A stretch of 39,746 nucleotides of DNA from assembly GCA_015295905.1 (NCBI GenBank), contig DVEB01000188.1, positions 1 through 39,746 on the forward strand, given 5' to 3'. The notes below the pieces were generated by a model that made no database searches, had not been told where the DNA came from, and saw only the letters and a list, made by a program, of their open reading frames with translations. The translations under genes and the position numbers were made by a program. The DNA comes from Synechococcales cyanobacterium M55_K2018_004. GTDB lineage: Bacteria > Cyanobacteriota > Cyanobacteriia > Elainellales > Elainellaceae. Below, piece by piece: positions 1 to 8,646 of this stretch (positions are counted from its first letter, which is position 1; each line of letters starts with the position of its first letter).

Positions 1-53
1 GTGCGCGACGCGCACGGAACAGCAAGGGTTTCAGCTTATCCCGAATTCACGTT
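1..53. repeat. Family I MITE-like repeat, right half
   Basis: A 15-bp perfect palindrome at 1-15 (GTGCGCG, A, CGCGCAC) is followed by AAGGGTTTCAG and the terminal sequence CTTATCCCGAATTCACGTT at 35-53. The same arrangement ends the copy at 22718-22833. The left half lies outside the window. The stop codon of the neighbouring lipoprotein gene (52-54) falls on the repeat terminus. Confidence 0.7.
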
Positions 54-483
54 AACCAGGATTGCAGTAGAGATTGACCTCGTTCACTAAGGGTGGTTCT
101 TTGTTGGTTGCTGCTTCAAAGGCTTGCTGGGCAGACTCAGCCGCTTGGATGTCCTCCTTCTGGATGGCTTCGGACAGCGCACGGGAAGACTTCCCTAGTT
201 CGCTATATAGCGAAATGAAACGGCTCTGAAACTCCTGAAGCTGCGGGTCGTTTAGTTCGATGGCCTCCATCGCTGCTTTGGCGTTGTCCACCGTTTCGGC
301 AACTTTCAGGTAGGCAGAATAGTTGGGAGTGGTGTTGGTCTGAATGATGGCTTGCATCTCCCCAACGGCGCGGTTGGCTACTGCAATCAGCCGACTACAC
401 TGAGACGATCGACTTTCACTACAACTGGTGGCAAAGAATGCAATGAAGGCGATCGCACTCAGATACCCACGCAGTCTGGTCAT
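52..483 (-). CDS. Small predicted lipoprotein, cyanobacterial hypothetical
   Basis: A 143-residue exported protein of unknown function. The N-terminus MTRLRG is followed by a hydrophobic stretch and a lipobox-like FFATSC, so Cys21 is the likely lipidated residue and the protein would be membrane anchored. The mature part is predicted alpha-helical, Ala/Glu/Gln-rich, with further Cys residues near both ends (SSQC and NLYC) that could form a disulfide. I chose the ATG at 481-483 because GTGGAGAA lies just upstream at good spacing; the TTG 18 bases further upstream has no such support. The stop codon sits on the end of a dispersed repeat, so the repeat may have inserted at the gene end and set the present C-terminus. 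The family is not one I can name. Confidence 0.7.
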   Translation of the reverse strand: MTRLRGYLSAIAFIAFFATSCSESRSSQCSRLIAVANRAVGEMQAIIQTNTTPNYSAYLKVAETVDNAKAAMEAIELNDPQLQEFQSRFISLYSELGKSSRALSEAIQKEDIQAAESAQQAFEAATNKEPPLVNEVNLYCNPG

Positions 484-539
484 GCAAATTCTCCACGGCA
501 AGGGGATGAGATTCTAACGGGTGCATATCACGGTTGTCC

Positions 540-640
540 TCACTCTAAATCCCTCTCCCAACTTGGGAGAGGGACTTTGAGAGGCTCGGCTTTCTTGCTC
601 CCAAGTTGGCAGCAGGGGTTGGGAGATGAGGGCCCGCAAC
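540..640. repeat. Common cyanobacterial CCCTCTCCCAA hairpin repeat
   Basis: Position 551-573 is a perfect palindrome (CCCTCTCCCAA, C, TTGGGAGAGGG). It is followed by ACTTTGAGAGG and a second GC-rich arm, CTCCCAAGTTGG, ending in GGGTTGGGAGATGAGGGC. This layout resembles an interspersed repeat I know from many filamentous cyanobacterial genomes. The rest of the 484-850 gap holds no gene that I can support. It separates the lipoprotein start from the sbcC stop. Confidence 0.65.
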
Positions 641-850
641 GATGACATGCTCTCGATTCTAACTTTGGTTGGGTCTGCATTCCTGAGAAGCATTAGCTCT
701 CAATCATCCACAAGGGAGAAGGGTCTGGTCAATAGCTAAATCGCTCGATTTGCTCACGATTTTCCGAGAAGCTGTTTGGAAAGTCTTGTAAAGAGTTGAT
801 TTTTCGTGGGCTGGTGCAAAAAAAATCAACTTTTCAAATTAAAGCTTTGC

Positions 851-3800
851 TCAGACACTCAAGCTAATTTGAGACCCCTGGGGTGTTTTGACCACCTCAA
901 TGCGGGTCTGGAAGGCTTCTTTCAGGCGGGGCATGTGGGTCACGGTGAGGATGCAGGCAAAGTCAGCAGCGATCGCCTGAATCGCAGCAACAAGGCGATC
1001 GCACCCGGCCTCATCCTGGGTGCCAAAGCCCTCATCCACGATCAGCAGTTGCAGGGCGGCGCCCGATCGCTGCGAGAGCAACCGCGCCAATGCTAGACGG
1101 ATAGCAAAGTTGATCCGAAAGGCTTCGCCGCCGGAGTAGGTCTCGTAGGGGCGAGTGCCCTGGGCATCAGCAATTAAAATATCCAGCGTTTCGATGAATT
1201 TGGGTGCGGACTGTTTTGCTTTGCTACCCCGTGAATCTTTGCGGCTCTTTTGAGTGACAAACTGCACATGCAACTGATGGTTACTGAGCTTACCCAACAG
1301 CAGATTCGTCTCTGCTTCTAGGTGAGGTAACACATTCTCGATCATCAATGCCTGGATGCCATTTTTGCCAAAGGCCAGGGAGAGTTCCTGGTAGACTCGC
1401 AGTTCTCGCTGGAGGGCATTTTGTTGCTGAACCAACGCTGCTTGCTGTTGCCCCATCTCCTGGAGGTGTTGCTGCTGCTGTTGCAGCCGCCCCACCTGGG
1501 CTAGGTGTTCATCGAGTTGTAATCGCCGCTGCTGTATTTGCTGTTCTAGTGCGTGAATGTCAGGCCCGGGGTCGGGGGTTTGCTGCAACCCTGCTTCCAA
1601 CTGCTGAATTTGAGCACTAACTTCCTGGAGAGCGGTCTGCCGTTGCTGCAGGAGTTGCTTCAGCTCGTTGGCCCGACGCTTCACCTGGGGATACTGCTGT
1701 TGAGCATGGAGCAACTCCTGGTGGCGCAGTTGCCATCCCTGGGTCTGCCGCAGTGCCTTACGCAGAGCAGCATGACGCTGAGGATCGTAGGCGATCGCCG
1801 CCAACTCCCGATCTGCCTGCCGCATTTCCTGCTGCAAGGTAGAGTGGGCCAGATTCTCGACTTCCTGCTCTAACGCATTCTTCTGAGCAAGGAGTTCGGG
1901 ATATTGCGTTTGCAGGTGGGCCAGTCGTCGTTGTGCCTGCTTCAATTCTGCATTTTTGATCTCGGCCCAGCGCCAGCGATCGACTTCTCCGCGAATCAGG
2001 GCGTGATCTCGGTCATCATAATTAAGCTGGCGGAGGGTCTGATCCAGCTCGTGCAGTTCAGCTTGGAGTTCAGGGGCGTAGGCAGCAGTCTGCAACAATC
2101 GCTCAATTTCTGAGCGTTCCTCAAGCACTCGTTGCAGTTGCTGCTCACTCTCGCTCATGCCACGTAGTTGCTGCTGCAACTGTCCGCGTCGTTCCAGCAC
2201 AGTGCTGTAGTGGCTGAGTTCCTTGTCCAGGTCGCGGTATTCCTGTCGTAAGACCTGGATCTCGCGCTCAGAGGTGGTCAACTGCTCGCGAATCACCCAC
2301 ACCTGACGCAGCAGTTCCTCGCGCTCCTGCTGATAGCGGGCTTGCACCAGGCGGCGGTGGTGCTCGTCTAGGGGGCGATCGCAGAGCGGACATAGCAGAT
2401 CATCAGCAGGAGAAGCAGTATGGGCAGAAAGGTGGGCAACAGAGGAGGCCGGAGACAGGGAAGCAGAGGAAGACCCCTGGGCAACGCCGACCTCCTCCCG
2501 GTGGAGCAGCGCAATTTTCTGGTCCAGTTCCGCCAGTTGCGCCTCACATTTGCGCTGGTCTTCCTGGAGGCGCTCCATAAACGTGCGCCGCTCGGTGCCC
2601 TTTTCGCGCACCTTACTCTGGTAAGCCCGCCGCCGTTCCAGATATTGCGCCAGTTCTGCGATCTCCACCTCGGCTTGCTGGAGCGCTGGTTGCCGCTTCT
2701 GTTGTTGTTGAAGCTGTTCTACCGTCAGGTTGAGGGTTTCAAGACGCGCTTGCAGCCGAGTAGACCACTGCTCAAGCTGGCTCTGGAGCACTTGCCGACG
2801 TTGCAGCAAAGGAGCAGCCTGCATTTGCAGGTGGTCATACTGAGTCAGTTGGGCACGCGCCTGCTGGAGCTGGGCCAGCGCTGCCTCAACGCTCTCTTGT
2901 TTACGCAAGCTGTGCAGAAGTTCTTTTTCTTCCTGTTGTAGCGTCTCGATCTGCACCTGGAGCTTACTGATCTGTTCCTTGAGGACACCAGACTCACGCT
3001 CAAATTGCTGCTGGAGTTGCTGCCGTCGGGTCTGGGCCGCTTGGTGTGCGTGAAACTTTGCAGTCTGGGCTTCCTCTTCTACCTGGAGGCTATGGTATTC
3101 TGCGTAGCCAGCGGCGATCGCCTCGGCCTGCTGCAACACACGCTCAAGGCTGAAGAGTTGCTGGTAGACACTATCCAGTTCCTGCTGCAACCGCTGACAA
3201 TCCTCTAGAGTGTGGCTGTGTTGCTGCTGGTGCAGGTCAAGTTGTTGCACCTGAGCCTGGCGTCGTTGTTGGAGAATTTGGAGCTGACGCAGGGCTTCAG
3301 TGTCGATTTCCTGTTGTTGCTGCTGTTGCTCTAGCAACGCCTGCCGCTCTGCCAGTTCAGTCGCGATCGCATCAGCCTGTTGCATCTGCTGGCTGAGGTG
3401 TTCTAGCGATCGCTGGAGGACATCGAGTTCGGCCTTGATTTGGCGCGATCGCTCGCGTGACTGGTCGGCCAGCAGTTCATACTGGTCAAGCTTGAGCAGG
3501 TCGGCTAGGATTTGTTTGCGCTCGCTGGGCCGCTTCAGCATAAACTCGTCTGCTCGTCCCTGCCGCAGATAGGCGGAATTAATGAAGGTCTCGTAGTCTA
3601 ACCGAATGTGGCGCAGGATGCAGTCCTGGGTTGCCCGAATGCCCTTTTCCGTCAGACTACGGAATCCGGTTTCTGTCTGCACCTGAAACTCTAGCGAACT
3701 GTTCTGCCCCCGTTGACGGGCACGGATCACTCGATAGGTTTGCCCACGACACTGGAAGGTAAAGTTGACCTGTGCCTCAGACTCACCCAAGTGAATAATG

Positions 3801-3976
3801 TCATCTTCGGTAGCCGCACGACTCTCTCCCCACACTGACCAGGCGATCGCCTCCAGCAATGAAGACTTCCCCGCGCCGTTGGAGCCACTGATGCACGCAA
3901 CATGCAACCCCCGAAAATCAAGGGTTGCCTCCCGATAGCTGAGAAAGTTTTTCAGAGTCAGTTGTAGCGGGATCAT
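851..3976 (-). CDS. sbcC: SbcC/Rad50-type exonuclease subunit
   Basis: Large SMC-like ATPase of 1041 residues, the partner of nuclease SbcD in the Mre11/Rad50-type complex that processes hairpins and blocked DNA ends. The Walker A motif GSNGAGKSS lies at residues 31-39. Two long Gln/Leu-rich coiled-coil arms flank a zinc hook CPLC near residue 526. The ABC signature YSGGEAFRIN is near 947 and Walker B LLIVDEGFG near 977. All catalytic parts are present, so the gene looks functional. A Ser/Ala-rich stretch of about 25 residues lies just before the hook. The ATG at 3976 gives the canonical start MIPLQLTLKNFLSYREA. No sbcD is adjacent, as often happens in cyanobacteria. It is transcribed away from the ssb gene. 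The coiled-coil region is very Gln-rich, which creates spurious open frames on the other strand. Confidence 0.95.
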   Translation of the reverse strand: MIPLQLTLKNFLSYREATLDFRGLHVACISGSNGAGKSSLLEAIAWSVWGESRAATEDDIIHLGESEAQVNFTFQCRGQTYRVIRARQRGQNSSLEFQVQTETGFRSLTEKGIRATQDCILRHIRLDYETFINSAYLRQGRADEFMLKRPSERKQILADLLKLDQYELLADQSRERSRQIKAELDVLQRSLEHLSQQMQQADAIATELAERQALLEQQQQQQEIDTEALRQLQILQQRRQAQVQQLDLHQQQHSHTLEDCQRLQQELDSVYQQLFSLERVLQQAEAIAAGYAEYHSLQVEEEAQTAKFHAHQAAQTRRQQLQQQFERESGVLKEQISKLQVQIETLQQEEKELLHSLRKQESVEAALAQLQQARAQLTQYDHLQMQAAPLLQRRQVLQSQLEQWSTRLQARLETLNLTVEQLQQQQKRQPALQQAEVEIAELAQYLERRRAYQSKVREKGTERRTFMERLQEDQRKCEAQLAELDQKIALLHREEVGVAQGSSSASLSPASSVAHLSAHTASPADDLLCPLCDRPLDEHHRRLVQARYQQEREELLRQVWVIREQLTTSEREIQVLRQEYRDLDKELSHYSTVLERRGQLQQQLRGMSESEQQLQRVLEERSEIERLLQTAAYAPELQAELHELDQTLRQLNYDDRDHALIRGEVDRWRWAEIKNAELKQAQRRLAHLQTQYPELLAQKNALEQEVENLAHSTLQQEMRQADRELAAIAYDPQRHAALRKALRQTQGWQLRHQELLHAQQQYPQVKRRANELKQLLQQRQTALQEVSAQIQQLEAGLQQTPDPGPDIHALEQQIQQRRLQLDEHLAQVGRLQQQQQHLQEMGQQQAALVQQQNALQRELRVYQELSLAFGKNGIQALMIENVLPHLEAETNLLLGKLSNHQLHVQFVTQKSRKDSRGSKAKQSAPKFIETLDILIADAQGTRPYETYSGGEAFRINFAIRLALARLLSQRSGAALQLLIVDEGFGTQDEAGCDRLVAAIQAIAADFACILTVTHMPRLKEAFQTRIEVVKTPQGSQISLSV

Positions 3977-4053
3977 GGGAAATGCTGACGAGTCCCCAAT
4001 CCCAGCTTAGCAGTACATTAGAACTTTAATACAGATGCTCTGTCAAATTTCGG

Positions 4054-4094
4054 CAATTCTCAGTATAAAAACTAGAAGTCTACAATGAGAATTG
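4054..4094. repeat. Family II inverted repeat (CAATTCTCA)
   Basis: Arms CAATTCTCA at 4054-4062 and TGAGAATTG at 4086-4094 form a 9-bp inverted repeat around an AT-rich centre that begins GTATAAAAACTAGAAG. The same arms recur at 36610-36652 and related ends occur at 15849 and 20592-20850, so this is a small dispersed family. Confidence 0.7.
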
Positions 4095-4246
4095 TTGGTT
4101 ACATCTCCGCAAAATCACCTGAGTGCCTGAGCACCCCTGCGATTGCAATCAACACTAACGGGGGGACAAGTTTGAAAAAGAAAAATAAGAGTTTGGATAC
4201 GGATACGGATGTACTGCATTGATTCTTCCGGCATAATAGGTAGACT

Positions 4247-4329
4247 AACGTGAATTTCGGAAAAGCAGGGGTTCTGAGGTGCTGCACACGGCGCAGTGCC
4301 CCAAAATCTGCTTAACCAAAACTGACGTT
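4247..4329. repeat. Family I MITE-like repeat, one-hairpin copy
   Basis: The left end AACGTGAATTTCGG and the right end, read on the minus strand as AACGTCAGTTTTGG, form imperfect terminal inverted repeats of about 22 bp. Between them is one GC-rich hairpin (GGTGCTGCAC...GCAGTGCC). It lies 29 bases before the ssb ATG, so it would sit in the promoter or leader of that gene. The rest of the 3977-4358 gap, apart from the family II repeat, shows nothing I can assign. Confidence 0.7.
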
Positions 4330-4358
4330 CCAATTAAGTTTTGGGGATTAGACAAACA

Positions 4359-4718
4359 ATGAGCTTAAATGTTGTGACGCTGGTGGGTCGAGTTGGTCGC
4401 GATCCAGAGGTGAGATATTTTGAATCGGGTTCTGTCAAAGCTAGCACGACTCTGGCCGTGAATCGGCTGAAGCGCGACAGTGAGCCAGACTGGTTTGACC
4501 TGGAGATCTGGGGCAAAACAGCGCAAATTGCGGCGGATTATGTGCGTAAAGGGAGTTTGATTGGTGTTTCTGGGACATTACGCTTTGACCACTGGCAAGA
4601 TCGCAATACGGGAGTCGAGCGATCGAAGCCCATCATTCGGGTCGATCGGCTGGAGCTACTGGGGTCAAAGCGAGACCAGGAACAGGCAATGGCCGATTCC
4701 TACAACGATGAGTTTTGA
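4359..4718 (+). CDS. ssb: Single-stranded DNA-binding protein, short form
   Basis: OB-fold protein of 119 residues that coats single-stranded DNA in replication, repair and recombination. MSLNVVTLVGRVGRDPEVRYF is the typical N-terminal beta strand with the GRxxxDPE motif, followed by VNR and WFDLEIWGKTA. I chose the ATG at 4359, not the in-frame TTG at 4341, because conserved homology begins at MSLNVVTLVG. The protein ends DSYNDEF. This keeps an acidic patch and terminal Phe but is a poor match to the classic DDDIPF tip that recruits partner proteins, and the usual long disordered linker is nearly absent. Many cyanobacteria carry more than one ssb; this may be the shorter paralogue or the only one. 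It stands between sbcC and recG, both on the opposite strand. Confidence 0.9.
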   Translation: MSLNVVTLVGRVGRDPEVRYFESGSVKASTTLAVNRLKRDSEPDWFDLEIWGKTAQIAADYVRKGSLIGVSGTLRFDHWQDRNTGVERSKPIIRVDRLELLGSKRDQEQAMADSYNDEF

Positions 4719-4743
4719 TGTGCAAGCACTGCTTGCGTGGTGA

Positions 4744-4780
4744 TTTTTGTGGGCAAATGCTCAGCGTTTGCCCACAAAAA
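4744..4780. terminator. Hairpin between convergent ssb and recG
   Basis: Perfect 14-bp arms TTTTTGTGGGCAAA and TTTGCCCACAAAAA close on a short GC loop. The hairpin lies between two gene ends (4718 and 4807), so it probably ends transcription from both sides. There is no separate U-tract; the U-rich part is the stem base itself. Similar TTTTGTGGGA arms occur at 29221 and 39657. Confidence 0.6.
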
Positions 4781-4806
4781 CTGTTGATTGAGTGATCGAG
4801 CCGACG

Positions 4807-7293
4807 TTACGTCAGAATTGCACCACCCATGAGGCGCTTGTAGCGGTAGTTGAGTTCGGCTTTCATGAGAGGCCATCGCTGGAGCGTGGAGTCCTTCTGC
4901 ATTACTTTTTCAGCAGCTTCGCGAGCGATTTCTAAAACATCTTGGTCTTCAATCAGGCTGGCAAGAGCAAAGTCGGGGAGTCCCGACTGCCGGGTTCCCA
5001 ACACCTCACCCGGCCCCCGCAGGCGCAGGTCCATTTCAGAGATAAAGAAGCCATCTTGCGACTGTTCCAGCACCTTGAGCCGTTGCCGCGATACTTCTGA
5101 TTTACTACTGCTCATCAACAAACAATAAGACTGGGCAGCTCCCCGCCCCACTCGGCCACGGAGCTGGTGTAACTGCGATAGGCCAAACCGCTCAGCATGC
5201 TCAATGAGCATCACTGTTGCGTTAGGGACATCGACCCCGACTTCTACGACGGTTGTGGAGACCAAAATTTGGGTCTTATTTTCCCGGAATCGCGTGATGG
5301 CTTCGTCTTTCTCCGCTGGGGTGAGTCGTCCGTGCAGCAGACCCACCGAAAATTCAGGAAAGATGACGTCCCTAAGGCGATCGCATTCCTCAATGGCCGA
5401 CTTTAAGTCTAGTTTTTCCGACTCCTCCACCAGCGGCAACACCACATACGCCTGTCTTCCTTGGGCAATCTCACGCCGCATCAAGTCGTAGGCATGACAG
5501 CGATCGCCCGCTGACAGCACCGTTGTTTTAATGGCCTGCCGTCCGGGAGGCAGTTCGTCAATCTGACTGACATCCAGGTCTCCGTGTAGGGTAAGGGCCA
5601 GAGTGCGGGGAATTGGCGTTGCAGTCATCGTCAGCACATGAGGATTGTCGCCCTTCTGCTGAAGCCGTGCCCGTTGCTGCACCCCAAAACGGTGTTGTTC
5701 ATCGATGACAACTAAACCCAACCGCGCAAATTTCACCGGCTCTTCCATCAGGGCATGGGTTCCCACCAGTAACGGCAACTGTCCCGTCTCTAGGTCGGCG
5801 TGGATTTGGCGGCGTTTGGCAGCGCGAGTGGAGCCAGTCAACAGTTCAACGGGCAGGTGCAGCAAGTTAAACCAGTTCACTAGTTTGCGGTAATGCTGCT
5901 CGGCCAAAACTTCCGTCGGCGCCATCAACGCTGCCTGATATCCGGCCTGAATTGCAGCAAGACAGGCGATCACCGCCACGATGGTCTTCCCAGAACCAAC
6001 ATCTCCCTGCACCAATCGGTTCATTGGCACCGGTTTCTGGAGGTCGTTGAGGATATCCTTGACGACCCGCTGTTGGGCACCCGTGAGCTGAAAGGGTAAG
6101 ATCTGATAAAACTGCTCGATCAGTGCCCCTGTGGGGGGCAAGACGATGCTGGTCTGTTCCTGCTGTTGGTGTCGTCGCCGCTGCAACATCCCCAGTTGCA
6201 GGTAGAAGAATTCATCAAACACCAGCCGCCGCCGGGCCAGTTGCAGCGCTTCGGCATGGGGGGGGAAGTGAATATGGGCGATCGCCTCCTGAATACCGAC
6301 CAGGCCATACTTTTCTCGCAGTCGATCTGGCAGCGGCTCCTGTAACTGGATCGCCGCCGGTAGCGCCGCAACAACCGCTTTCCGCACCAAGTCGGCAGGC
6401 ACTCCTTCAGTCAGGGGGTAGACGGGCACGACGCGACCTACCTTCATTGACTCAATGGAGCCACCGGAGTGGTCAAGCACTTCGATCTGGGGATCTTCCA
6501 AAGTCATGCCGTACTTACTGGCCTTCACCAATCCCGATGCAGCGATGACAGCACCGGGCGGATACAGCCGCTTTTGCTGCTCCTGCCAGCCCCGGTTGCG
6601 AAAGCGCTGACCAGCAAAGAAGCGGCTCAGCTTGATCTGGCCAGTGTGGTCTTTAATCCGCAGTTCAAGGATTGTGAGTTGGGGATTGCGGGGCGTGCTG
6701 AAGCAGGTGCAGCTTTTGACGGTGCCAATCAGAGTGACAGTCTCACCGGGTTGCATTTCACGGATGTTGACCTGGCGAGCATAATCAATGTGGTCGCGGG
6801 GATAATAGAACAGCAGGTCCTGCACGGTGAACAGCCCTAGCTTGGCGAGTTTTTCGCTGTTCTTGGCACCAACTCCTGGCAGATAGGTGACAGCTTGGTC
6901 GAGTTCTAGGTGTCGATTCGCTTCAACCAGAGGAACTGTCTTGGGCTGCTTGGTCCGCTGGGGGGTTGAGCGGGTTGCCGTGGGTGAGGGAGTGGCTGCC
7001 GTTGTCGTGGCTTGCTGAGTCGCTTGCTTTTCGACCAACAGTTTCGTCTGGTAGAGAGTTCGCCGGGTGTCGGCGACTAGGTGCTGTCGTTGAGCGAAGG
7101 TGAGTTCGGAGTAGCGGGTGAACTCGGTGGCAATCTGTTGGAGGCGTTGCCGTTCGGTCGGGGGGATTTCTGTAGAAGGTTCGCTCAGGCTCAGGCTCAA
7201 AAATTCACTGAAACGACACTCCTTGCCCACCAGGTCGTTGAAGCCGCGTTCAGCCTCAACCATCAACGCTTTCTGTAGTCGGCTCCATTCCAT
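4807..7293 (-). CDS. recG: ATP-dependent DNA helicase RecG
   Basis: An 828-residue superfamily 2 helicase that remodels stalled forks and branches Holliday junctions. An N-terminal extension of about 130 residues ends in a Thr/Pro/Gln-rich linker (around 95-125). It is followed by a helix-hairpin-helix-like segment (YLPGVGAKNSEKLAKLG), the wedge/OB domain and the helicase core. Visible motifs are Walker A GDVGSGKT (about 430), DEQHRFGVQQR (about 530), TATPIPRTLAL and the C-terminal GRVGRG. The N-terminal extension is longer than in E. coli RecG (about 690 residues) and is usual in cyanobacteria and plastids. The ATG at 7293 has only a weak ribosome-binding site, so the exact start is less certain. 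It is followed convergently by ssb. Confidence 0.95.
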   Translation of the reverse strand: MEWSRLQKALMVEAERGFNDLVGKECRFSEFLSLSLSEPSTEIPPTERQRLQQIATEFTRYSELTFAQRQHLVADTRRTLYQTKLLVEKQATQQATTTAATPSPTATRSTPQRTKQPKTVPLVEANRHLELDQAVTYLPGVGAKNSEKLAKLGLFTVQDLLFYYPRDHIDYARQVNIREMQPGETVTLIGTVKSCTCFSTPRNPQLTILELRIKDHTGQIKLSRFFAGQRFRNRGWQEQQKRLYPPGAVIAASGLVKASKYGMTLEDPQIEVLDHSGGSIESMKVGRVVPVYPLTEGVPADLVRKAVVAALPAAIQLQEPLPDRLREKYGLVGIQEAIAHIHFPPHAEALQLARRRLVFDEFFYLQLGMLQRRRHQQQEQTSIVLPPTGALIEQFYQILPFQLTGAQQRVVKDILNDLQKPVPMNRLVQGDVGSGKTIVAVIACLAAIQAGYQAALMAPTEVLAEQHYRKLVNWFNLLHLPVELLTGSTRAAKRRQIHADLETGQLPLLVGTHALMEEPVKFARLGLVVIDEQHRFGVQQRARLQQKGDNPHVLTMTATPIPRTLALTLHGDLDVSQIDELPPGRQAIKTTVLSAGDRCHAYDLMRREIAQGRQAYVVLPLVEESEKLDLKSAIEECDRLRDVIFPEFSVGLLHGRLTPAEKDEAITRFRENKTQILVSTTVVEVGVDVPNATVMLIEHAERFGLSQLHQLRGRVGRGAAQSYCLLMSSSKSEVSRQRLKVLEQSQDGFFISEMDLRLRGPGEVLGTRQSGLPDFALASLIEDQDVLEIAREAAEKVMQKDSTLQRWPLMKAELNYRYKRLMGGAILT

Positions 7294-7364
7294 GCTGGAA
7301 TTCCCGAACGGTGCTCCCTGTCTGAAACGCTGTCTTGATCAGAACTCATCAAAACTCATCAAAA

Positions 7365-8372
7365 TTAGGACTCATCAAACCAGGTGGAACGCCATGCTAA
7401 TTCGGCCTGGGCGATCGCCCATTCTCGGCGACGTTTCTGATAGTCTCGTTGCAGTTGGTTGAGCCGGGAGGACAACCCCCGCAACTTAGAGCGACCTGTG
7501 GTCAGCATCATGTCACCAAACTCCAGTTCCGATAACCGCAAGCGAATGGCAAGAATGCGGGTGACTTCGACCTGGTTGGATGTTTCGTTCTTAGCCTCCA
7601 CCATTAGGTTTAGCAGATTTGGTGAACTGCTGGTCATTTCTGAGGCAACGGCGGCTTTCGTTGCAGCTTCGATGACTTGCTCGGGCAGCTTTTGCGGCAA
7701 GATACCAGCTTGATAGAGCAGATGGTTGGCTGCCAAGGAAAGGGTTTGTAAGACTGTGAGAATTCCCGCCTCGACTTGCTCACGCCATTGCACGAGTTGG
7801 GCCAAGGGGGTGAAGGGGGGCGCTGTGAGGGCTTCATTGGCTGCGTCTGCTATTGTCTCAGAGGCAGCGGACGGGGGTTCCGGTTTTGCAGCCTCAGAGT
7901 GATGGGCGTCTTCCTCCGCCTCTGCCTCTCCCTCCGCCTCAGAACCAACCTGGACAATCACAATCTCCTCGCTTTCCCCGGCTTCAGTCAGCTGCAGAGC
8001 CTTCAAAAATGCCTGCTCCTGGGCTGCGTGATCGCCTGCCTCGTCTGCTGATGCACTCAAGCGCAGCGCTGCCTCACGGCAAGCTAAAGACTCTGGATCG
8101 AGTAAAGCCATCAAGTCTTGCTGGGCATTCTGGGCCAGACGTTTGAGGTCTTCCTGGAGCTGTTGCCGCTGGCTCACCGATAAACGCAAAAAACTTTCCG
8201 GGTAGCCCTGGGTGCAGAGGTGATAGGCGGCCAGAATCAGTTGCTTGCGGACAGAGGTGCTCAGCAACTTGAGGTAACTCTCGTAGGCAGCGTGAAAGTC
8301 CTGGGCGATCGCCTCCACCGCTGCATCTAAGCTCTCAATGTCTCGTTCAATTTGCTGAATTGTTCTGACCAT
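7365..8372 (-). CDS. Conserved cyanobacterial hypothetical protein
   Basis: A 335-residue soluble protein with no signal peptide or membrane segment. The first 115 residues are helical and rich in Gln, Leu and Ala, including QRQQLQEDLKRLAQNAQQD. A central acidic linker (residues about 135-175, with EAEGEAEAEEDAHHSE) leads to a C-terminal helical half that ends in a basic coiled-coil-like stretch (RLNQLQRDYQKRRREWAIAQ) and WFDES. The architecture suggests a scaffold or adaptor with two helical domains, but I do not recognise a named family. The ATG at 8372 is preceded by a weak GTGAGAA. The gene lies 71 bases upstream of recG on the same strand, so the two could be cotranscribed. Confidence 0.75.
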   Translation of the reverse strand: MVRTIQQIERDIESLDAAVEAIAQDFHAAYESYLKLLSTSVRKQLILAAYHLCTQGYPESFLRLSVSQRQQLQEDLKRLAQNAQQDLMALLDPESLACREAALRLSASADEAGDHAAQEQAFLKALQLTEAGESEEIVIVQVGSEAEGEAEAEEDAHHSEAAKPEPPSAASETIADAANEALTAPPFTPLAQLVQWREQVEAGILTVLQTLSLAANHLLYQAGILPQKLPEQVIEAATKAAVASEMTSSSPNLLNLMVEAKNETSNQVEVTRILAIRLRLSELEFGDMMLTTGRSKLRGLSSRLNQLQRDYQKRRREWAIAQAELAWRSTWFDES

Positions 8373-8407
8373 TTCTCACGCTGCAACCCAAATTGTGCGG
8401 GAAGGGG

Positions 8408-8493
8408 GCATTGCTTAATCCGAGTACGATTGCTTGAGTGAGCAGCGTACTTCATGCGCCGCTCACTCAAACAATCACGAATTAAATCCGCCA
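8408..8493. repeat. Family III palindromic repeat (GAGTGAG hairpin)
   Basis: The 16-bp arms 8428-8443 and 8461-8476 pair with one G:U position. The flanking GCATTGCTTAATCC at 8408 matches the end of the larger palindrome at 38241-38331, which reads GCGTTGCTTAATCC on the minus strand. The element lies between the tsf stop and the start of the 335-residue gene and may act as a terminator for neither, since both genes run leftward. Confidence 0.65.
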
Positions 8494-8646
8494 GACCTGA
8501 GCAAGTGCATGGGCAACTGGTCCGATTGACCCGCCACCCATGACCTATCCTAATCAAAAGTCAGTTTCCATAGGAAAATGCAGTGCTCTGCACACTATCA
8601 GTGCTCCAGGAAAACCATGACCAAGAAGAGTCCTAGAACCAGGATT

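Noticed and set aside
540-640. A CRISPR-like or tRNA-like structure in the repeat after the lipoprotein gene
   Set aside because: There is one palindrome with no regularly spaced repeats, and no tRNA arms; it matches a common cyanobacterial interspersed repeat.
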